A DNA stretch of 37,741 nucleotides, taken from assembly GCA_020719345.1 (NCBI GenBank), contig DYQJ01000005.1, positions 1 to 37,741 of the forward strand, written 5' to 3'. The position numbers and the translations under genes were made by a program. Each line of letters opens with the position of its first letter. Position 1 is the stretch's first letter. The DNA is from Draconibacterium orientale (GTDB lineage Bacteria; Bacteroidota; Bacteroidia; Bacteroidales; DYQJ01). Below, piece by piece: positions 1 through 11,714 of the stretch. The notes under the pieces are model-generated. The model worked only from the letters and a program-made list of their open reading frames with translations. It was not told the origin of the DNA and did no database searches.

Positions 1-98
1 CTATTTTTGGGCTTTTTACAAGAAAGTCACCATTTTTTTACGTTATCAATTATTTATTGATTATCAATTGTTTATTATTAATTATTCATTAAATTTAT

Positions 99-2516
99 AT
101 GAATGCTATCAAAATTTATTTATTATTTTTTTTAACATTAATACTTCTGAATATTAATGCGCACGCACAAAAGAAACAGCTTATTTGCCAAAAAATAACT
201 TCGCCTCCTACAATAGACGGCTTTTTAGGTGACTCTGTCTGGTTAAATAAACCAGTAGCAACAGATTTTATTCAATTAGACCCCGACAACGGCACAAAAG
301 CAAATTTCAAAACAGACGTAAAAATAGTTTACGACAATGATGCCATATACATAGGCGTCATGATGTATGACAACGCACCAGACAGCATCTACAAACAACT
401 TAGCCAACGTGACGAAATTTATATGTCCGACTTCTTTGGCATATATATAGACCCCTTCAATACTGGACTCGTCGCATACGGCTTTTTTGTAACATCAGCC
501 GGCGTGCAAATAGATATGAAAGTAGAGACTTTTGAAGACGCAAGTTGGGACGCAGTCTGGTATAGCAAAGTTAAAATAATAGATGACGGCTGGAGCTGTG
601 AGATGAAAATTCCATACTCAGCAATACGATTCTCTTCCGAAGAAAAACAAACTTGGGGAATAAATATGTTCCGAAATATACAGCGAAGACGCGAAAAAAT
701 AACGTGGAACTTTATTGATAAAAAAATAGAAGGTATTATCACGCAGAGCGGCGAACTTACAGGGATAGAAAATATTGTTCCGCCACTAAGACTTTCTTTT
801 ATGCCTTACTTCTCCAATTATTTTCAATATAACTCGGAGCATCAATCATGGACGCGCTCAACAAGAGGCGGAATGGATTTAAAATATGGCATCAACAAGA
901 GCTTCACAATAGATATGATGTTAATTCCAGACTTTGGACAAGTACAATCAGATGACCAAGTATTGAACATTTCGCCGTTTGAAACTTATTATTCGGAAAA
1001 ACGCCAGTTCTTTACCGAAGGGACAGAGCTGTTTAACAAAGCAAACATTTTTTACTCCCGCCGAATAGGAGGAGAACCTAAAAATTATTACCAAGCAGAA
1101 AACGAACTCAAAGAAAACGAGAAAATTATTAGTAATGTCGCTAATAATCAATTAATTAATGCTACCAAAATCACTGGAAGAACAAACAAATCTTTAGGAA
1201 TAGGTTTTTTAAATGCTATAACTTTAAAATCGTTTGCAATCATAGAAGATACAATAACTAAACAAAGACGCGAATTTACAACCCAATATTTTACTAACTA
1301 CAACGTATTAGTATTTGACCAGTCCCTAAAAAATAATTCTTATATAAGCTTGATTAACACAAATGTAACCGAGTTTCAAACCCAATACTTAGCCAATGTA
1401 ACCGCTACAGATTTCAAATTTTATAACAAAAACAAGACCTATGCCATAGGTGGAAACTCGGCAGTAAGTCAAATTCACGACTCGCAAGACAGCCAAGAAT
1501 ATGGTGCTACGTACACTGTTTTCGTCTCTAAAACGAGTCAACGTTTTCGTTTTGACATCTATCACTTTCTTGAGACCGACAAATACAATCCCAATGACAT
1601 GGGATATTTGCAAATGAACAATGCCGTAGGAGGTTTTATTGATTTGGCTTACAATTTCTACAATCCAATATGGAAGTTCATCTGGTGGCGAAATAATGTA
1701 AATATAACTTACGAGTCGTTATACAAGCCACTCGCATACAATAAATTACAACTTTCTACAAGTAACTATGTCACCTTTAAAAATTATATCACTCTCGGTA
1801 TAAATTCCGCATACAATCTCCTCAACGAACACGATTATTTTGAAACACGAGTAGAAAATAGATATTTTGAAGTCCCTAATTGGTACTATTTTCAATTATA
1901 TTTATCAACTGACTATCGCAAACCTATTGCCATGGACATAATACCCGGAATCTGGCGCTCTACACTCAACGACTTTAATGGCTACTGGATAACTTTTATC
2001 CCGCGTTTTAAAATAAACGACCGAATGTTGATAGTACATAACATAACAATAAACAACGAGATAAAAAGAAATTACGTAACACATGACAGCGAAAATGAAA
2101 TATATTTTGGAAAAGACCTATTAAAAAATATCTCTAATACCCTTGAAATAGGTTATATCTTTAATAACAAACAAGGAATAAATATCAGAGCAAGACATTA
2201 CCTGGCATCAGTAGATTTTACTGATTTTTATTTTCTTACAACAGAAGGACAATTATTTACTACAAATAACAGCTTTGATAACTACGACATAAACTTTAAT
2301 ATCTTTAATATAGATTTTATTTATAACTGGAACTTTGCACATGGAAGTGAGATGTCGGTAGCATGGAAAAATATCATCAATGCGTATGACGAAAAGATAA
2401 TTACATCTTTTCATGAAAATATAAAACATACTTTAGAGTCTCCGCAAATAAATGATTTCTCATTAAAAATCATCTATTATCTTGATTATCAATATATGAA
2501 AAAAAATGTACTGTAA
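99..2516 (+). CDS. DUF5916 / CBM9-like secreted outer-membrane protein
   Basis: Intact 805-aa ORF with signal peptide, N-terminal CBM9-like region (ICQKITSPPTIDGFLGDSVW...) and a long beta-rich C-terminus including 'FSPYFSNYF'-type and 'DFGQVQSDDQVLNISPFETYYSEKRQFFTEG', typical of DUF5916 proteins. Confidence 0.85.
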   Translation: MNAIKIYLLFFLTLILLNINAHAQKKQLICQKITSPPTIDGFLGDSVWLNKPVATDFIQLDPDNGTKANFKTDVKIVYDNDAIYIGVMMYDNAPDSIYKQLSQRDEIYMSDFFGIYIDPFNTGLVAYGFFVTSAGVQIDMKVETFEDASWDAVWYSKVKIIDDGWSCEMKIPYSAIRFSSEEKQTWGINMFRNIQRRREKITWNFIDKKIEGIITQSGELTGIENIVPPLRLSFMPYFSNYFQYNSEHQSWTRSTRGGMDLKYGINKSFTIDMMLIPDFGQVQSDDQVLNISPFETYYSEKRQFFTEGTELFNKANIFYSRRIGGEPKNYYQAENELKENEKIISNVANNQLINATKITGRTNKSLGIGFLNAITLKSFAIIEDTITKQRREFTTQYFTNYNVLVFDQSLKNNSYISLINTNVTEFQTQYLANVTATDFKFYNKNKTYAIGGNSAVSQIHDSQDSQEYGATYTVFVSKTSQRFRFDIYHFLETDKYNPNDMGYLQMNNAVGGFIDLAYNFYNPIWKFIWWRNNVNITYESLYKPLAYNKLQLSTSNYVTFKNYITLGINSAYNLLNEHDYFETRVENRYFEVPNWYYFQLYLSTDYRKPIAMDIIPGIWRSTLNDFNGYWITFIPRFKINDRMLIVHNITINNEIKRNYVTHDSENEIYFGKDLLKNISNTLEIGYIFNNKQGINIRARHYLASVDFTDFYFLTTEGQLFTTNNSFDNYDINFNIFNIDFIYNWNFAHGSEMSVAWKNIINAYDEKIITSFHENIKHTLESPQINDFSLKIIYYLDYQYMKKNVL

Positions 2517-2698
2517 GTGTAAAACGAGAGTTTTAGAAAACTAATAAATCCAAATGCAAAATTATTTGAAATAAAATAATAGAAAATATTGCATGCGATG
2601 AAGGAAAAAATTTTAGACAAAATTTTATCACTTGAAGAATTGTTGATGATGAGAGTGCCAAGAAAATGACTTATCTTGTTTTTAGCCATAGAGAAATG

Positions 2699-2739
2699 AA
2701 AGGAATGAAAGTTTTTTCTTTCATTTCTTTCATTCCTTT
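2699..2739 (-). terminator. Hairpin downstream of the coiled-coil gene
   Basis: Perfect 13-bp inverted repeat aaaggaatgaaag (2699-2711) / ctttcattccttt (2727-2739), just past the stop of the minus-strand gene ending at 2748. Confidence 0.45.
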
Positions 2740-2747
2740 GTGGTTCA

Positions 2748-3629
2748 TTATTTTAACAATTTATCTAATAGTTCTTTTCCGGAAGAGAAGAACAACATGG
2801 CAAATATGAGCGCATTTAAGATGGTCAAAATAATAACAAAGAAATTGGTTCGCGAGTTTTTAGATTGTATGCTTTTTACTTTTTGCAATATCAATAAATT
2901 GGTCTCGTTTTTTAATACCGAGTCTAATATGGTATTGTTATCTATTTGATTTTTACGTATTTCGGATAGCAAATGAATCATTTTATTCAATGTTTCATTG
3001 GTCTCGGCTTGTTTTGTTGTTATTTGATTAAGCTGCGCTTCAAAATCTATACTATTAAGTTCTTTTTTCAATGTGGCAGTTGCCTGTGCGAGTTCTAAAT
3101 AGCTGTTCAGTAGTTCATCTATTTTGTGCAACTTTTCTTCGTTGCTTAAAAGGGAGGCATTTATTCGTTCTGTTATCTTGTCGGCAAATATTTTTAAGCT
3201 TTGCTGATGAATGTCTACCTGTTTTTTATTTTCGTCTCCTATCTGATTAAGAATAGAACGATGATTATCTATTGCTCCTTTCAAATATTCATGCGTTAAA
3301 TCTTCGGTTCGCAAAGAGAGCTCCGTATATTTTTCCAGTACTCTCTCTTCATCTCGCACTTTTTCTTGAAACAGCTCGTACAATTTTCTTACGTTTTCTT
3401 CCGAGTGACGATATGTCTTGTTTAAATATTCTGAATACAAGGCGATTATTTTATTTAGCTGCTCGGCATATTTTTCTTGTATAGCTCTAATATTCGTAAC
3501 TGTGCCTTCAGTAAGGTCACCTACTCTTGTGATGTGTTTTACTGCACTATCTAAAAGACTTAGCTCGTCTTGTAGCTTTCGTAATTCTTTATTTATATTT
3601 TCTTCCATTAGTAATGTGTTATATTTCAT
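2748..3629 (-). CDS. Coiled-coil protein with C-terminal transmembrane anchor
   Basis: 293 aa; long heptad-rich E/K/L segments, then TNFFVIILTILNALIFAMLFFSS near the C-terminus. Start codon overlaps the upstream stop (ATGA). Confidence 0.75.
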   Translation of the reverse strand: MKYNTLLMEENINKELRKLQDELSLLDSAVKHITRVGDLTEGTVTNIRAIQEKYAEQLNKIIALYSEYLNKTYRHSEENVRKLYELFQEKVRDEERVLEKYTELSLRTEDLTHEYLKGAIDNHRSILNQIGDENKKQVDIHQQSLKIFADKITERINASLLSNEEKLHKIDELLNSYLELAQATATLKKELNSIDFEAQLNQITTKQAETNETLNKMIHLLSEIRKNQIDNNTILDSVLKNETNLLILQKVKSIQSKNSRTNFFVIILTILNALIFAMLFFSSGKELLDKLLK

Positions 3630-6600
3630 TGTTTTATTTTAAATCCTTTTAAAAAATTGGCATTGAATTGTCTCAGCCATTCTACATGATATTTTAGCTC
3701 AATAAAATCTTCAAATTTTGACTTGATAGAGCTATTTTTTTCGTAAATTTTCTCCAATAAATAATTTTTGTCGCGGTCAACAATCTCCGAGTTCGCATGC
3801 GTAGTCATTTGCATCATAGAATATCCGGCATTTATTTTGGATAGTCCGTCACTGACAATCTGCTCGTTGTCCGAGTTATACAAAATATCGGCAAATCCAT
3901 TAAGTATCTGGCAAATAGCATTGTTAGGATTTTCTTTGAGTAAAATATCTGTTGTTTTATATAGATGCGACAAGTTGTCTTTAAAATACGAGAGCTCTTT
4001 TATGTAATAATCTATAACTTCGTTATTTACAACAGAAATATTGCGCAAGCCAAATAAATATTTGGCATCAAAATAATCATTATGTAAGCTGCAAATATAA
4101 TCTTTATTTTTTGAATATCCATTCTCAGACAAATTAGGATTCTTTATTTGTGTTGCTACCAGATTTTGCATGGACACCAACGAATCACGTCTTTTGGCAA
4201 CAATATTTTGGTACCAGAATGTATTGAAAAAGATAAAAGATTTTTCTAACATGCTATCTGCTTCTATATCAGATAATTCTGACATCATCGTCTTCAATTT
4301 TTCTTCGGTTATATATAGTTTCAAATAATTTTGAAGCGAGTTATAATAAAAAATATCTTCCCGTTTTGTGAAATATATTGTTATCTCGGATTTGTGATAA
4401 TTGATTGTATAATCGTCAATTATATTTATCAACCACATCTTATGAACTACCGACCATGTCTGATAAAAATTTCGGCAGCGATTATACAAATCTACTACTT
4501 GGTTATAATTATCTCGCGTGAACTTGCTAAGATTTAATTCATTGCGTTTGAGTAACAACTCTTGAAATTCATTGAAATTATTTGACAACTTATAAAAGTT
4601 GTTTAGTTGCGAGTCCTCAAAATTTTCCCATATACTTGCTTTAATCTTTTTTGCGATTCTCTCCACATAATCATTTGTGAAACCGACAGTTAGAGTATTT
4701 TCTGCATTTAGCGTCATCTCTTGTAACAAAGTTTTCATTCCTTTGCTATTCTCTTTTTTTGTTGTAGTTTCAAGCCATGTAACTAGGTCAGTTTCCGATT
4801 GCCGTTTGGTTTCTATGTCGTTTTTGGCAAAATACAAAATGCGTTCGTTCATCTCTTTGTCGTAAACGGAAGATTTGATAACAATCTCATTGCTTTTAAA
4901 ATCTATGAATCCAATTAATTTTTCGGTTTTAAGAATATGCAATTGATGTGGATTCGTTCCCGGCTCGGTTCGTAATTCAAAGATGTCATCAAACTCATAA
5001 TCAAGATGTTCCTTCAAATTATTGATAGGTGTTTCGGTAGAATAAGATATTTCATTTATCAACTCCTCAAAGATAAACACATTTTTTTCGGCAGTTAGAT
5101 GTATTTTATCAAAGATAATATTTAATAAATTTATATCAGCTTCTTGATTATTGAAAAAAGTAGTTATCAAGGCATTATCTATTTGTCGTCCTGCACGCGC
5201 ATTGGTTTGTATAAAATGCTCTACCGACAGTGGTAAATGCAGATGTACTAAGTTATTGATTCCTTGCATATTTAATGCCACACGAATAGATTGTGAGGCA
5301 ATTAATATATTTTTTTCTTTATTTTTAAAACTTCTATAATCGCGGTACGAGTTATAACTTTTTATCTCACTAACGGCAAAAAAGCCATCATCTATCGTGC
5401 CTTCAAATTTGGCGAGAGATAAATTTTTCGCATTTTCCAATTTATCATAAATTCCATCACCTGTCTTTGTAGAGACACTTGTAAGTCCCTGTTGTTCAGT
5501 GCAAACGACTAATAAATTGTTGTCATTAGTAATTTTTTCCTCAATAAAATTAAACAATCTTTGTTGCTTATATATCTTAACGGCATTTTCAAGCATTGTA
5601 GAATCAGAGAGTTCTTCCGGATTTTCTATTTTTATATCAACAAATTGAAAATCCAGATTATTAAAATTATTTTTGTCATGCAATATTTTCAAATTGTTGT
5701 CTAATTTATTAGTAATGTCATAAATAACATTATAACTGCAATACGAAGAGAAAATATACAACGGCAGATGTGTCAAATTAGTTGGTTTACAATAAGTTTG
5801 CAAATTTCTTATTAAAGACGAATGCGCCATAGAAAAATCGTGTCCCCATTCGGAGATGCTATGCGCTTCGTTAATTATTGCCGAAGAAAATGTTAAATTA
5901 TTTTGTTTCATCTCGTTTAAAACATTTCTAAACTCTTGGGTTAAAAACATTTCTGCCGATATTAAGATAACTAATATTTCTTTATTTTTCAAGTTATTTA
6001 AGACTTTCTGTTTCTCTAACATCTTTGTTTGTAAGCGATTGACATAATAAATGCTATCTATTCCCTGATTTTTCATCTCGTCTATATATTCTTTGAGCGC
6101 CGACATGTTGGCAGGTATTACCATTGTGATGGCATTTTGAAAGAAATTAACAAATAAAGCAATGAAATTTCTATTCTGTGAGAATGCCGAGCTGACAAGA
6201 CAATTATTTAATCCCAACGCCGACAAAACAAATTCTAACTCGTTGTTAGACAACTCATATTTACGAAAAATAGTCCGTAAAAAGAAAGTTATACTATCGG
6301 TAACCGATGAGATTCTTTGTTCTGATATTTGATTATCCGGAGTAGAATATAAATCTTGATATTTTGTTAATTGATTATTAATAAGGAATTTGCGTCTGGA
6401 TTTTTGTCCGCGAGCGCTGCGAATTTGTGCATAATATTTAGCCGAGTTATTAAGATATTTGAAATCTATGCCGTTTCGTCTTAGAACAGAAACATCAACA
6501 ATCAAATCAAAATAACGACTTGATTCAAAATCTGATATAAGATATTTCTCACCTTGATAAAGCACATTTAGCTCTGCTTGTTCAAACTCTTCGCTGTGAT

Positions 6601-7696
6601 AAATAGTTAAATTTATTTTGGGTAATTTGCGTTGCGCATTTTCTATAATAGCGAAATTTTTGAAATAAAGTTTAAAATCTTCTATGGCAAGAAATCCGCA
6701 AGGAATGTCTTGCTCTATGACCGCAATATTCCACTGCTCTTGGTCTATGTTTAATTTATTAGCTAAAATAAATTCTATTAAAGTCTTATGAATGCGTGCT
6801 ATAGCAAGCGGCGCCAATGCTATTTGCAGTGCTTGACGTCCGTCTTCGGTCTTGTACAAAGGTGTTTTAAAAAATTTTTGAATATTCTCAAAATAATCAT
6901 CAGACAAAAAATATGATAACAATTCCAAATCTTTTTCTATGTTTTGGAAGCTGTCTTTTTTTAATCCTATATATGCATCCCAATTGACACTTTTTAGGAG
7001 TTTGTTTTTTAATTCTTCCGCTTTATAATCACTAAAATTATTGTCGGCGTCGTCTTCTAAGTTAATAATAATTCCTTTATAGTCTCGCTCCGTAAATGGT
7101 GATTCTATGGAGAAGCTGGTCTTTTCATATAAAAAATTATAACTTGCGTTTTTTGTTAATCTGTCTATATCTTCAAAATTATTCTCGTGATTTTCAATTA
7201 TATTTTTATAAGTTCTTCCGAAATCTATCATCTGAATCAAATAGTCACCGTAATATAGTGGCAGAATATCTAAGACAAAATATTTTTGCAATAAGACTTT
7301 TTCATCTTTTGTGTCATAAGTATATTTAGTAAAATATTTCTTATCAAAACGTGGCTCAACAATATGAAGTGCTTGATATATAATACGTTTGAAGTCATCG
7401 GTAGTAAAATTATATACAATGTCGTTCTGTGCGGTTATTTCTTTGGTAGTTTTAGAAAACGTATTCGCTATCATATCTTCAATAAAACACGAGGGACGAG
7501 TAGGCAGACCGCGGGTAAGCAGATTATTGAATCGGCACAAAATAGAGTCCATATTTGTGTGCTTCAAGTCGGCATTGGTCTCTAATTCAAAAAATGACAG
7601 CTGCCGCAATAAGTCCGTTACTTTATGTTTATTTTTATCTTGTAAAAACAAATTTTTTATCCCGTCAATAAAATAAGACGCTTGTAATTGTGCCAT
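3626..7696 (-). CDS. RecQ-like SF2 helicase-related protein, probably ATPase-defective
   Basis: 1356 aa. '[14 protein letters not shown]' matches the RecQ motif II/aromatic loop (IDEAHCxSQWGHDF). '[12 protein letters not shown]' matches motif VI. The Walker A position reads '[13 protein letters not shown]', with no GKS/T. Confidence 0.75.
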   Translation of the reverse strand: MAQLQASYFIDGIKNLFLQDKNKHKVTDLLRQLSFFELETNADLKHTNMDSILCRFNNLLTRGLPTRPSCFIEDMIANTFSKTTKEITAQNDIVYNFTTDDFKRIIYQALHIVEPRFDKKYFTKYTYDTKDEKVLLQKYFVLDILPLYYGDYLIQMIDFGRTYKNIIENHENNFEDIDRLTKNASYNFLYEKTSFSIESPFTERDYKGIIINLEDDADNNFSDYKAEELKNKLLKSVNWDAYIGLKKDSFQNIEKDLELLSYFLSDDYFENIQKFFKTPLYKTEDGRQALQIALAPLAIARIHKTLIEFILANKLNIDQEQWNIAVIEQDIPCGFLAIEDFKLYFKNFAIIENAQRKLPKINLTIYHSEEFEQAELNVLYQGEKYLISDFESSRYFDLIVDVSVLRRNGIDFKYLNNSAKYYAQIRSARGQKSRRKFLINNQLTKYQDLYSTPDNQISEQRISSVTDSITFFLRTIFRKYELSNNELEFVLSALGLNNCLVSSAFSQNRNFIALFVNFFQNAITMVIPANMSALKEYIDEMKNQGIDSIYYVNRLQTKMLEKQKVLNNLKNKEILVILISAEMFLTQEFRNVLNEMKQNNLTFSSAIINEAHSISEWGHDFSMAHSSLIRNLQTYCKPTNLTHLPLYIFSSYCSYNVIYDITNKLDNNLKILHDKNNFNNLDFQFVDIKIENPEELSDSTMLENAVKIYKQQRLFNFIEEKITNDNNLLVVCTEQQGLTSVSTKTGDGIYDKLENAKNLSLAKFEGTIDDGFFAVSEIKSYNSYRDYRSFKNKEKNILIASQSIRVALNMQGINNLVHLHLPLSVEHFIQTNARAGRQIDNALITTFFNNQEADINLLNIIFDKIHLTAEKNVFIFEELINEISYSTETPINNLKEHLDYEFDDIFELRTEPGTNPHQLHILKTEKLIGFIDFKSNEIVIKSSVYDKEMNERILYFAKNDIETKRQSETDLVTWLETTTKKENSKGMKTLLQEMTLNAENTLTVGFTNDYVERIAKKIKASIWENFEDSQLNNFYKLSNNFNEFQELLLKRNELNLSKFTRDNYNQVVDLYNRCRNFYQTWSVVHKMWLINIIDDYTINYHKSEITIYFTKREDIFYYNSLQNYLKLYITEEKLKTMMSELSDIEADSMLEKSFIFFNTFWYQNIVAKRRDSLVSMQNLVATQIKNPNLSENGYSKNKDYICSLHNDYFDAKYLFGLRNISVVNNEVIDYYIKELSYFKDNLSHLYKTTDILLKENPNNAICQILNGFADILYNSDNEQIVSDGLSKINAGYSMMQMTTHANSEIVDRDKNYLLEKIYEKNSSIKSKFEDFIELKYHVEWLRQFNANFLKGFKIKQ

Positions 7697-7810
7697 CAGA
7701 AAAAGTTTAGATATTTTTATATAAAAAATTTTTCAAAAATAGTTTTTTTTTTTTATCTTTCAAAAATAATTTTAATTAAAAAAATATTAATAATTTTAAT
7801 ACTACGAAGT

Positions 7811-8725
7811 ATGGAGAAGAAGTATTTAGATATAAAGACGGAAATATACGAAGCTGTACAAAATAACCTTCCAGTTGTCTCCCTTGAAAGCACGATAATA
7901 TCACATGGGATGCCGTATCCACAAAATGTAGAGATGGCTAAAAGGTGTGAGCAGATAATTCGCGACAATGGCGCAATCCCCGCTACAATAGGCATTATCA
8001 ACGGCGTAATAAAAATCGGTTTAAGTGACTCAGAGTTAGAATATATGGCTAATTCTAAAAATATAGCGAAGGTCAGCCGCCGCGACTTTGCATGGATAGT
8101 CTCAAAAAAATTAAGCGGCGCCACTACCGTTGCCTCAACTATGATTGCCTCAAAACTCGCCGGTATAAAAGTCTTTGTTACCGGAGGCATCGGAGGAGTA
8201 CATCGGGAAGCCGAAAAAACTTTCGATATATCTGCTGACTTATATGAACTCGCAACTACCAATGTAGCAGTGGTTTGTGCCGGTGCGAAATCTATTTTAG
8301 ATTTAGGACTAACCCTTGAATATCTTGAAACGCATGGCGTTCCGGTAATAGGTTATAAAACAGACGAATTACCGGCTTTTTATACCCGAAAAAGCGGACA
8401 TAAATTAGTTTTATATTCGGACAGCATCACCGAAATAGCACAAATGATAAAGACAAAATGGGAATTAAAACTTGACGGCGGAATAGTTGTAGCAAATCCT
8501 ATCCCTGAAGAATTTGCCATGAACGAATTTGTTATCGCAAAAGCAATAGAAGATGCCTTAGATAAAGCAAAATATTTTAAGATACATGGAAAAGAACTGA
8601 CTCCATTCCTCCTCGCCGAGATAAAAAATATAACCAAAGGCAAAAGCTTAGATGCTAATATACAATTAGTTTACAACAACGCACTAACCGGAGCGCTCTT
8701 AGCAAAAGAATTGGTTGATGAATAA
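7811..8725 (+). CDS. psuG: Pseudouridine-5'-phosphate glycosidase
   Basis: ATG at 7811 (ORF track extends further upstream). '[21 protein letters not shown]', '[18 protein letters not shown]', '[33 protein letters not shown]' are characteristic. Confidence 0.95.
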   Translation: MEKKYLDIKTEIYEAVQNNLPVVSLESTIISHGMPYPQNVEMAKRCEQIIRDNGAIPATIGIINGVIKIGLSDSELEYMANSKNIAKVSRRDFAWIVSKKLSGATTVASTMIASKLAGIKVFVTGGIGGVHREAEKTFDISADLYELATTNVAVVCAGAKSILDLGLTLEYLETHGVPVIGYKTDELPAFYTRKSGHKLVLYSDSITEIAQMIKTKWELKLDGGIVVANPIPEEFAMNEFVIAKAIEDALDKAKYFKIHGKELTPFLLAEIKNITKGKSLDANIQLVYNNALTGALLAKELVDE

Positions 8726-9376
8726 TTATTCAGATATCCGAATTATCTTTTTTGCATTTTTTATGTGCATATCATAAATCGGGTCACTATGGGGATTATT
8801 ATTTGCTGCGGCTTTTTTATAAATCCCCTCTAATATTTCCATGCCTGCTTCTGCCGAGTGCAAGAATAAGTTTCGGTGACTCAATCCTATGGCAGAGACA
8901 TTAGTTATTTTTGCCTTCTGCGGATAGAATTTTAAGACCATTCCATTTTTTTTGTTCTGTATCTTTATAAGATTAGATTTTTTAGCTTCAAACTTAAAAT
9001 TGTCTGTATTAAAAGCATTCCTCCAATCTTTAATATATGTATCCGAATTTTCTATTTTAGAAAGTTTAGTGAATAAAACCGAGTTTTCATCATACAATTT
9101 AACATCTTTGACCACCATTGAACTATCTACTCCCACTGATATAAGTGCTATAATATTTGCTTTTCGGAGAGTAACGGCTTCGTTCCAGTTCTCAAAATTA
9201 GAAGTCACGTAGTACCATTTTTTGCCATTATCTATAAAAGTACTATCATGTTGATTCTCTATCCATATATAATTTCCCTGATTGTCGGTGTATCCGTCTG
9301 TTTTTTTAGTATAAAATGTTGTTTTACACAAGATTAATACCATGAAAAGATAAGTAAAAATGAAAGTATATTTCAT
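8726..9376 (-). CDS. Hypothetical secreted/membrane-anchored protein
   Basis: 216-aa intact ORF with N-terminal hydrophobic segment; no recognised domain. Confidence 0.6.
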   Translation of the reverse strand: MKYTFIFTYLFMVLILCKTTFYTKKTDGYTDNQGNYIWIENQHDSTFIDNGKKWYYVTSNFENWNEAVTLRKANIIALISVGVDSSMVVKDVKLYDENSVLFTKLSKIENSDTYIKDWRNAFNTDNFKFEAKKSNLIKIQNKKNGMVLKFYPQKAKITNVSAIGLSHRNLFLHSAEAGMEILEGIYKKAAANNNPHSDPIYDMHIKNAKKIIRISE

Positions 9377-9501
9377 AAAGATTCAAGTTTATTTTGCATT
9401 TTTAATTTGCATGTTTTTTATTTTTAATTTTAAAATATTGGTTTAATTTACTTTGCGTCTTTGCGTGATAATTAATTTTCCACAAAAATAATTGAATAAC
9501 C

Positions 9502-9627
9502 GTAACTATTTAGCACCTATCAATGTATTGAATATCAATATTTTTTCTCGCAGAGTTCCGCAAAGTTAAAAAACGCAGAGTTTCGCAAAGAATTGATTAC
9601 CAATAAATTTAGATGCTAAATAGTTAC
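9502..9627. mobile_element. MITE-like element family 2, copy A (126 bp)
   Basis: About 18-bp TIRs gtaactatttagcaccta / tagatgctaaatagttac flanked by perfect 8-bp direct repeats gaataacc (9494-9501 and 9628-9635). About 97% identical in inverted orientation to 31962-32086. Confidence 0.8.
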
Positions 9628-9643
9628 GAATAACCTAAATTAT

Positions 9644-10189
9644 CTATAATCTTCGCGTAAAAGAAATATTAAGAGTATTGTTCCACCATAGGTCACCATA
9701 TTTTTTGACATTTATAAACGAGTAAGAATTTCCCATATTTAACATCAGTTTTTCACTAATATAATAATTTATGCTCCCATAAGTGCAAGGAGCAAAATTT
9801 CTTAGTTTCAAATCTCCGTAATGTGAAGGACTGTTGCCACGTATCAAATAATCAAAATTCAATCCCGCGGTCAGCGAAATATTATGATAAACAACGACTT
9901 CTAAAAGAAGAGGCACCTGAATATAATGCAGGTGAACTCGGTAATAATCTTGATTTTTTGCATTGGCGGCACCTTTATTAATATATTCAACCCCGGACTG
10001 AAGCTTAACGTTGTCAGAGAACGGATAACGGACATCTATCCCAAAATGTCCACCTATTTTGTGATAACCGCCGTAACTATCGCCATCTATTTGCGAGGCA
10101 GCAAATCCCAGAACTAACAATCCCTCAAAGCTCTGCGAGTAAATATTTTTAGAAACCAGCAATAATATTATGAGTAATATTTTTTTCAT
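9644..10189 (-). CDS. Outer-membrane beta-barrel (PorT-like/porin family) protein
   Basis: 181 aa, signal peptide, alternating beta-strand pattern ('[28 protein letters not shown]'). ATGA overlap with upstream pdxJ. Confidence 0.65.
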   Translation of the reverse strand: MKKILLIILLLVSKNIYSQSFEGLLVLGFAASQIDGDSYGGYHKIGGHFGIDVRYPFSDNVKLQSGVEYINKGAANAKNQDYYRVHLHYIQVPLLLEVVVYHNISLTAGLNFDYLIRGNSPSHYGDLKLRNFAPCTYGSINYYISEKLMLNMGNSYSFINVKKYGDLWWNNTLNISFTRRL

Positions 10190-10911
10190 AACTCCGGATG
10201 TTTCAATTTTTGCAGATAACGTTTTATCGTCTTTTCCAATCCCAGATAGAGAGAATCCGAGATGAGTGCATGTCCTATAGAAACTTCGGCAGTGTACGGT
10301 ATATGTCTCACAAAAAACGCTAAGTTGTCAAGATTCAAATCATGTCCTGCATTTATTCCAAGTCCTATGGAATGTGCTAATTGCGCGGCTCGTTTAAAAT
10401 CAGCAATAGCTTTTTCTCGTTCCATGTAATAATATTTTGCATACGGTTCGGTGTACAACTCTATTCTGTCGGTCTCTATTTTTTTTGCTTCTTCTATATT
10501 TTTCAAATCAGTATCTACAAAGATAGAAGTACGTATTCCATTTCGTCTAAATTCACTAATAGTTTCTTTTAAAAAAGAAGCATTTTTCTCTACTTGCCAG
10601 CCCGCATTTGACGTCAAAGCATCCGGCGGGTCGGGAACAAGAGTAACCTGATGCGGTAGCACTTCTAAGACGAGGTCAATAAACTTCTTGTCCGGATATC
10701 CTTCTATATTAAACTCGGTTGCTATAAGAGGACGTATTTCGCGAACATCGGAATATCTGATATGACGTTCATCCGGACGCGGATGCACAGTGATTCCTTG
10801 CGCGCCAAATATCTCACAATTTATTGCTGCCATCAGCACATCCGGCACATTTCCACCTCGCGCATTGCGAATGGTTGCAATTTTGTTTATGTTTACACTT
10901 AATTTTGTCAT
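10186..10911 (-). CDS. pdxJ: Pyridoxine 5'-phosphate synthase
   Basis: 241 aa; '[48 protein letters not shown]', '[13 protein letters not shown]', '[21 protein letters not shown]'. Confidence 0.97.
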   Translation of the reverse strand: MTKLSVNINKIATIRNARGGNVPDVLMAAINCEIFGAQGITVHPRPDERHIRYSDVREIRPLIATEFNIEGYPDKKFIDLVLEVLPHQVTLVPDPPDALTSNAGWQVEKNASFLKETISEFRRNGIRTSIFVDTDLKNIEEAKKIETDRIELYTEPYAKYYYMEREKAIADFKRAAQLAHSIGLGINAGHDLNLDNLAFFVRHIPYTAEVSIGHALISDSLYLGLEKTIKRYLQKLKHPEL

Positions 10912-11046
10912 CGCATTTGTTTTTTATCTTTTTTTAAAATTATTTTCTGCAAAGTTAGTTACTATTTTTCAATAAATTAAAATTTTTTTGCAAAAAAAAT
11001 CTTTTATATTAATTTTTTTTGTATTTTTGGCAATAATATTTTGAAA

Positions 11047-11712
11047 ATGACAGCAAAAGAACTTATTTCTAATAAAATCCCGGCACTAACCCCGGAGGAC
11101 ACCGGACACCGAGCATTAAATTTGATGGAGATTTTTAAACTCTCGCATCTGCCTATCGTAATAGATAACGAACTACGAGGCATTATATCCGATAATGAGA
11201 TTAATAAAACTAATCTCTTAAACAATAAAATACGAGATTACAGCTCGCCACTGCTAACAGATTTTATCTATGAAGACCAGCACGTTTACGAAATAATTGA
11301 AAAAGTAAACAATACCAAGCTCTCGTTAATTCCGGTACTTGATAAACAGAAAAAATATATCGGCGCAATCACGTTGTTGGATTTAATAGAATTTTTCGGA
11401 AACACTGAAACCATCAGAACGCAAGGAGCGCTCATCGTCATAGAAATAAATGCAAACAGCTATTCTCTCACACAAATAGCTAATATTATTGAGGGAAACG
11501 GCGCCAAAATACTCGGATTACACATAAACAGAATCCCCGAAACTAATCTCTTGGAGATAACTATTAAATTAAATACGACTAATTTAACCGCAATAATACA
11601 GACTTTCAACCGATACAGCTACGAGATAAAAAATTCTTTCATGGAAGATGAATTTACAAAAAGTGTGTATGAAGATAGATATGAAAGCTTTATTAATTAC
11701 TTAAATCTTTGA
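11047..11712 (+). CDS. CBS-domain protein
   Basis: Tandem CBS repeats ('HLPIVIDNELRGIISDNEI', 'LIPVLDKQKKYIGAITLLDLIEFF'). ATG at 11047; the ORF track uses an upstream TTG. Confidence 0.8.
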   Translation: MTAKELISNKIPALTPEDTGHRALNLMEIFKLSHLPIVIDNELRGIISDNEINKTNLLNNKIRDYSSPLLTDFIYEDQHVYEIIEKVNNTKLSLIPVLDKQKKYIGAITLLDLIEFFGNTETIRTQGALIVIEINANSYSLTQIANIIEGNGAKILGLHINRIPETNLLEITIKLNTTNLTAIIQTFNRYSYEIKNSFMEDEFTKSVYEDRYESFINYLNL

Positions 11713-11714
11713 TT

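Noticed and set aside
419-742. Antisense ORFs inside DUF5916, RecQ-like, ffh, ftsH and giant genes (e.g. 419-742, 7753-8262, 13315-13752, 16190-16564)
   Set aside because: Lie opposite clearly coding frames, with no recognisable domain; expected by chance.
2598-2669. 23-codon ORF MKEKILDKILSLEELLMMRVPRK
   Set aside because: Too short, and no supporting similarity or signal; possible gene relic but unsupported.
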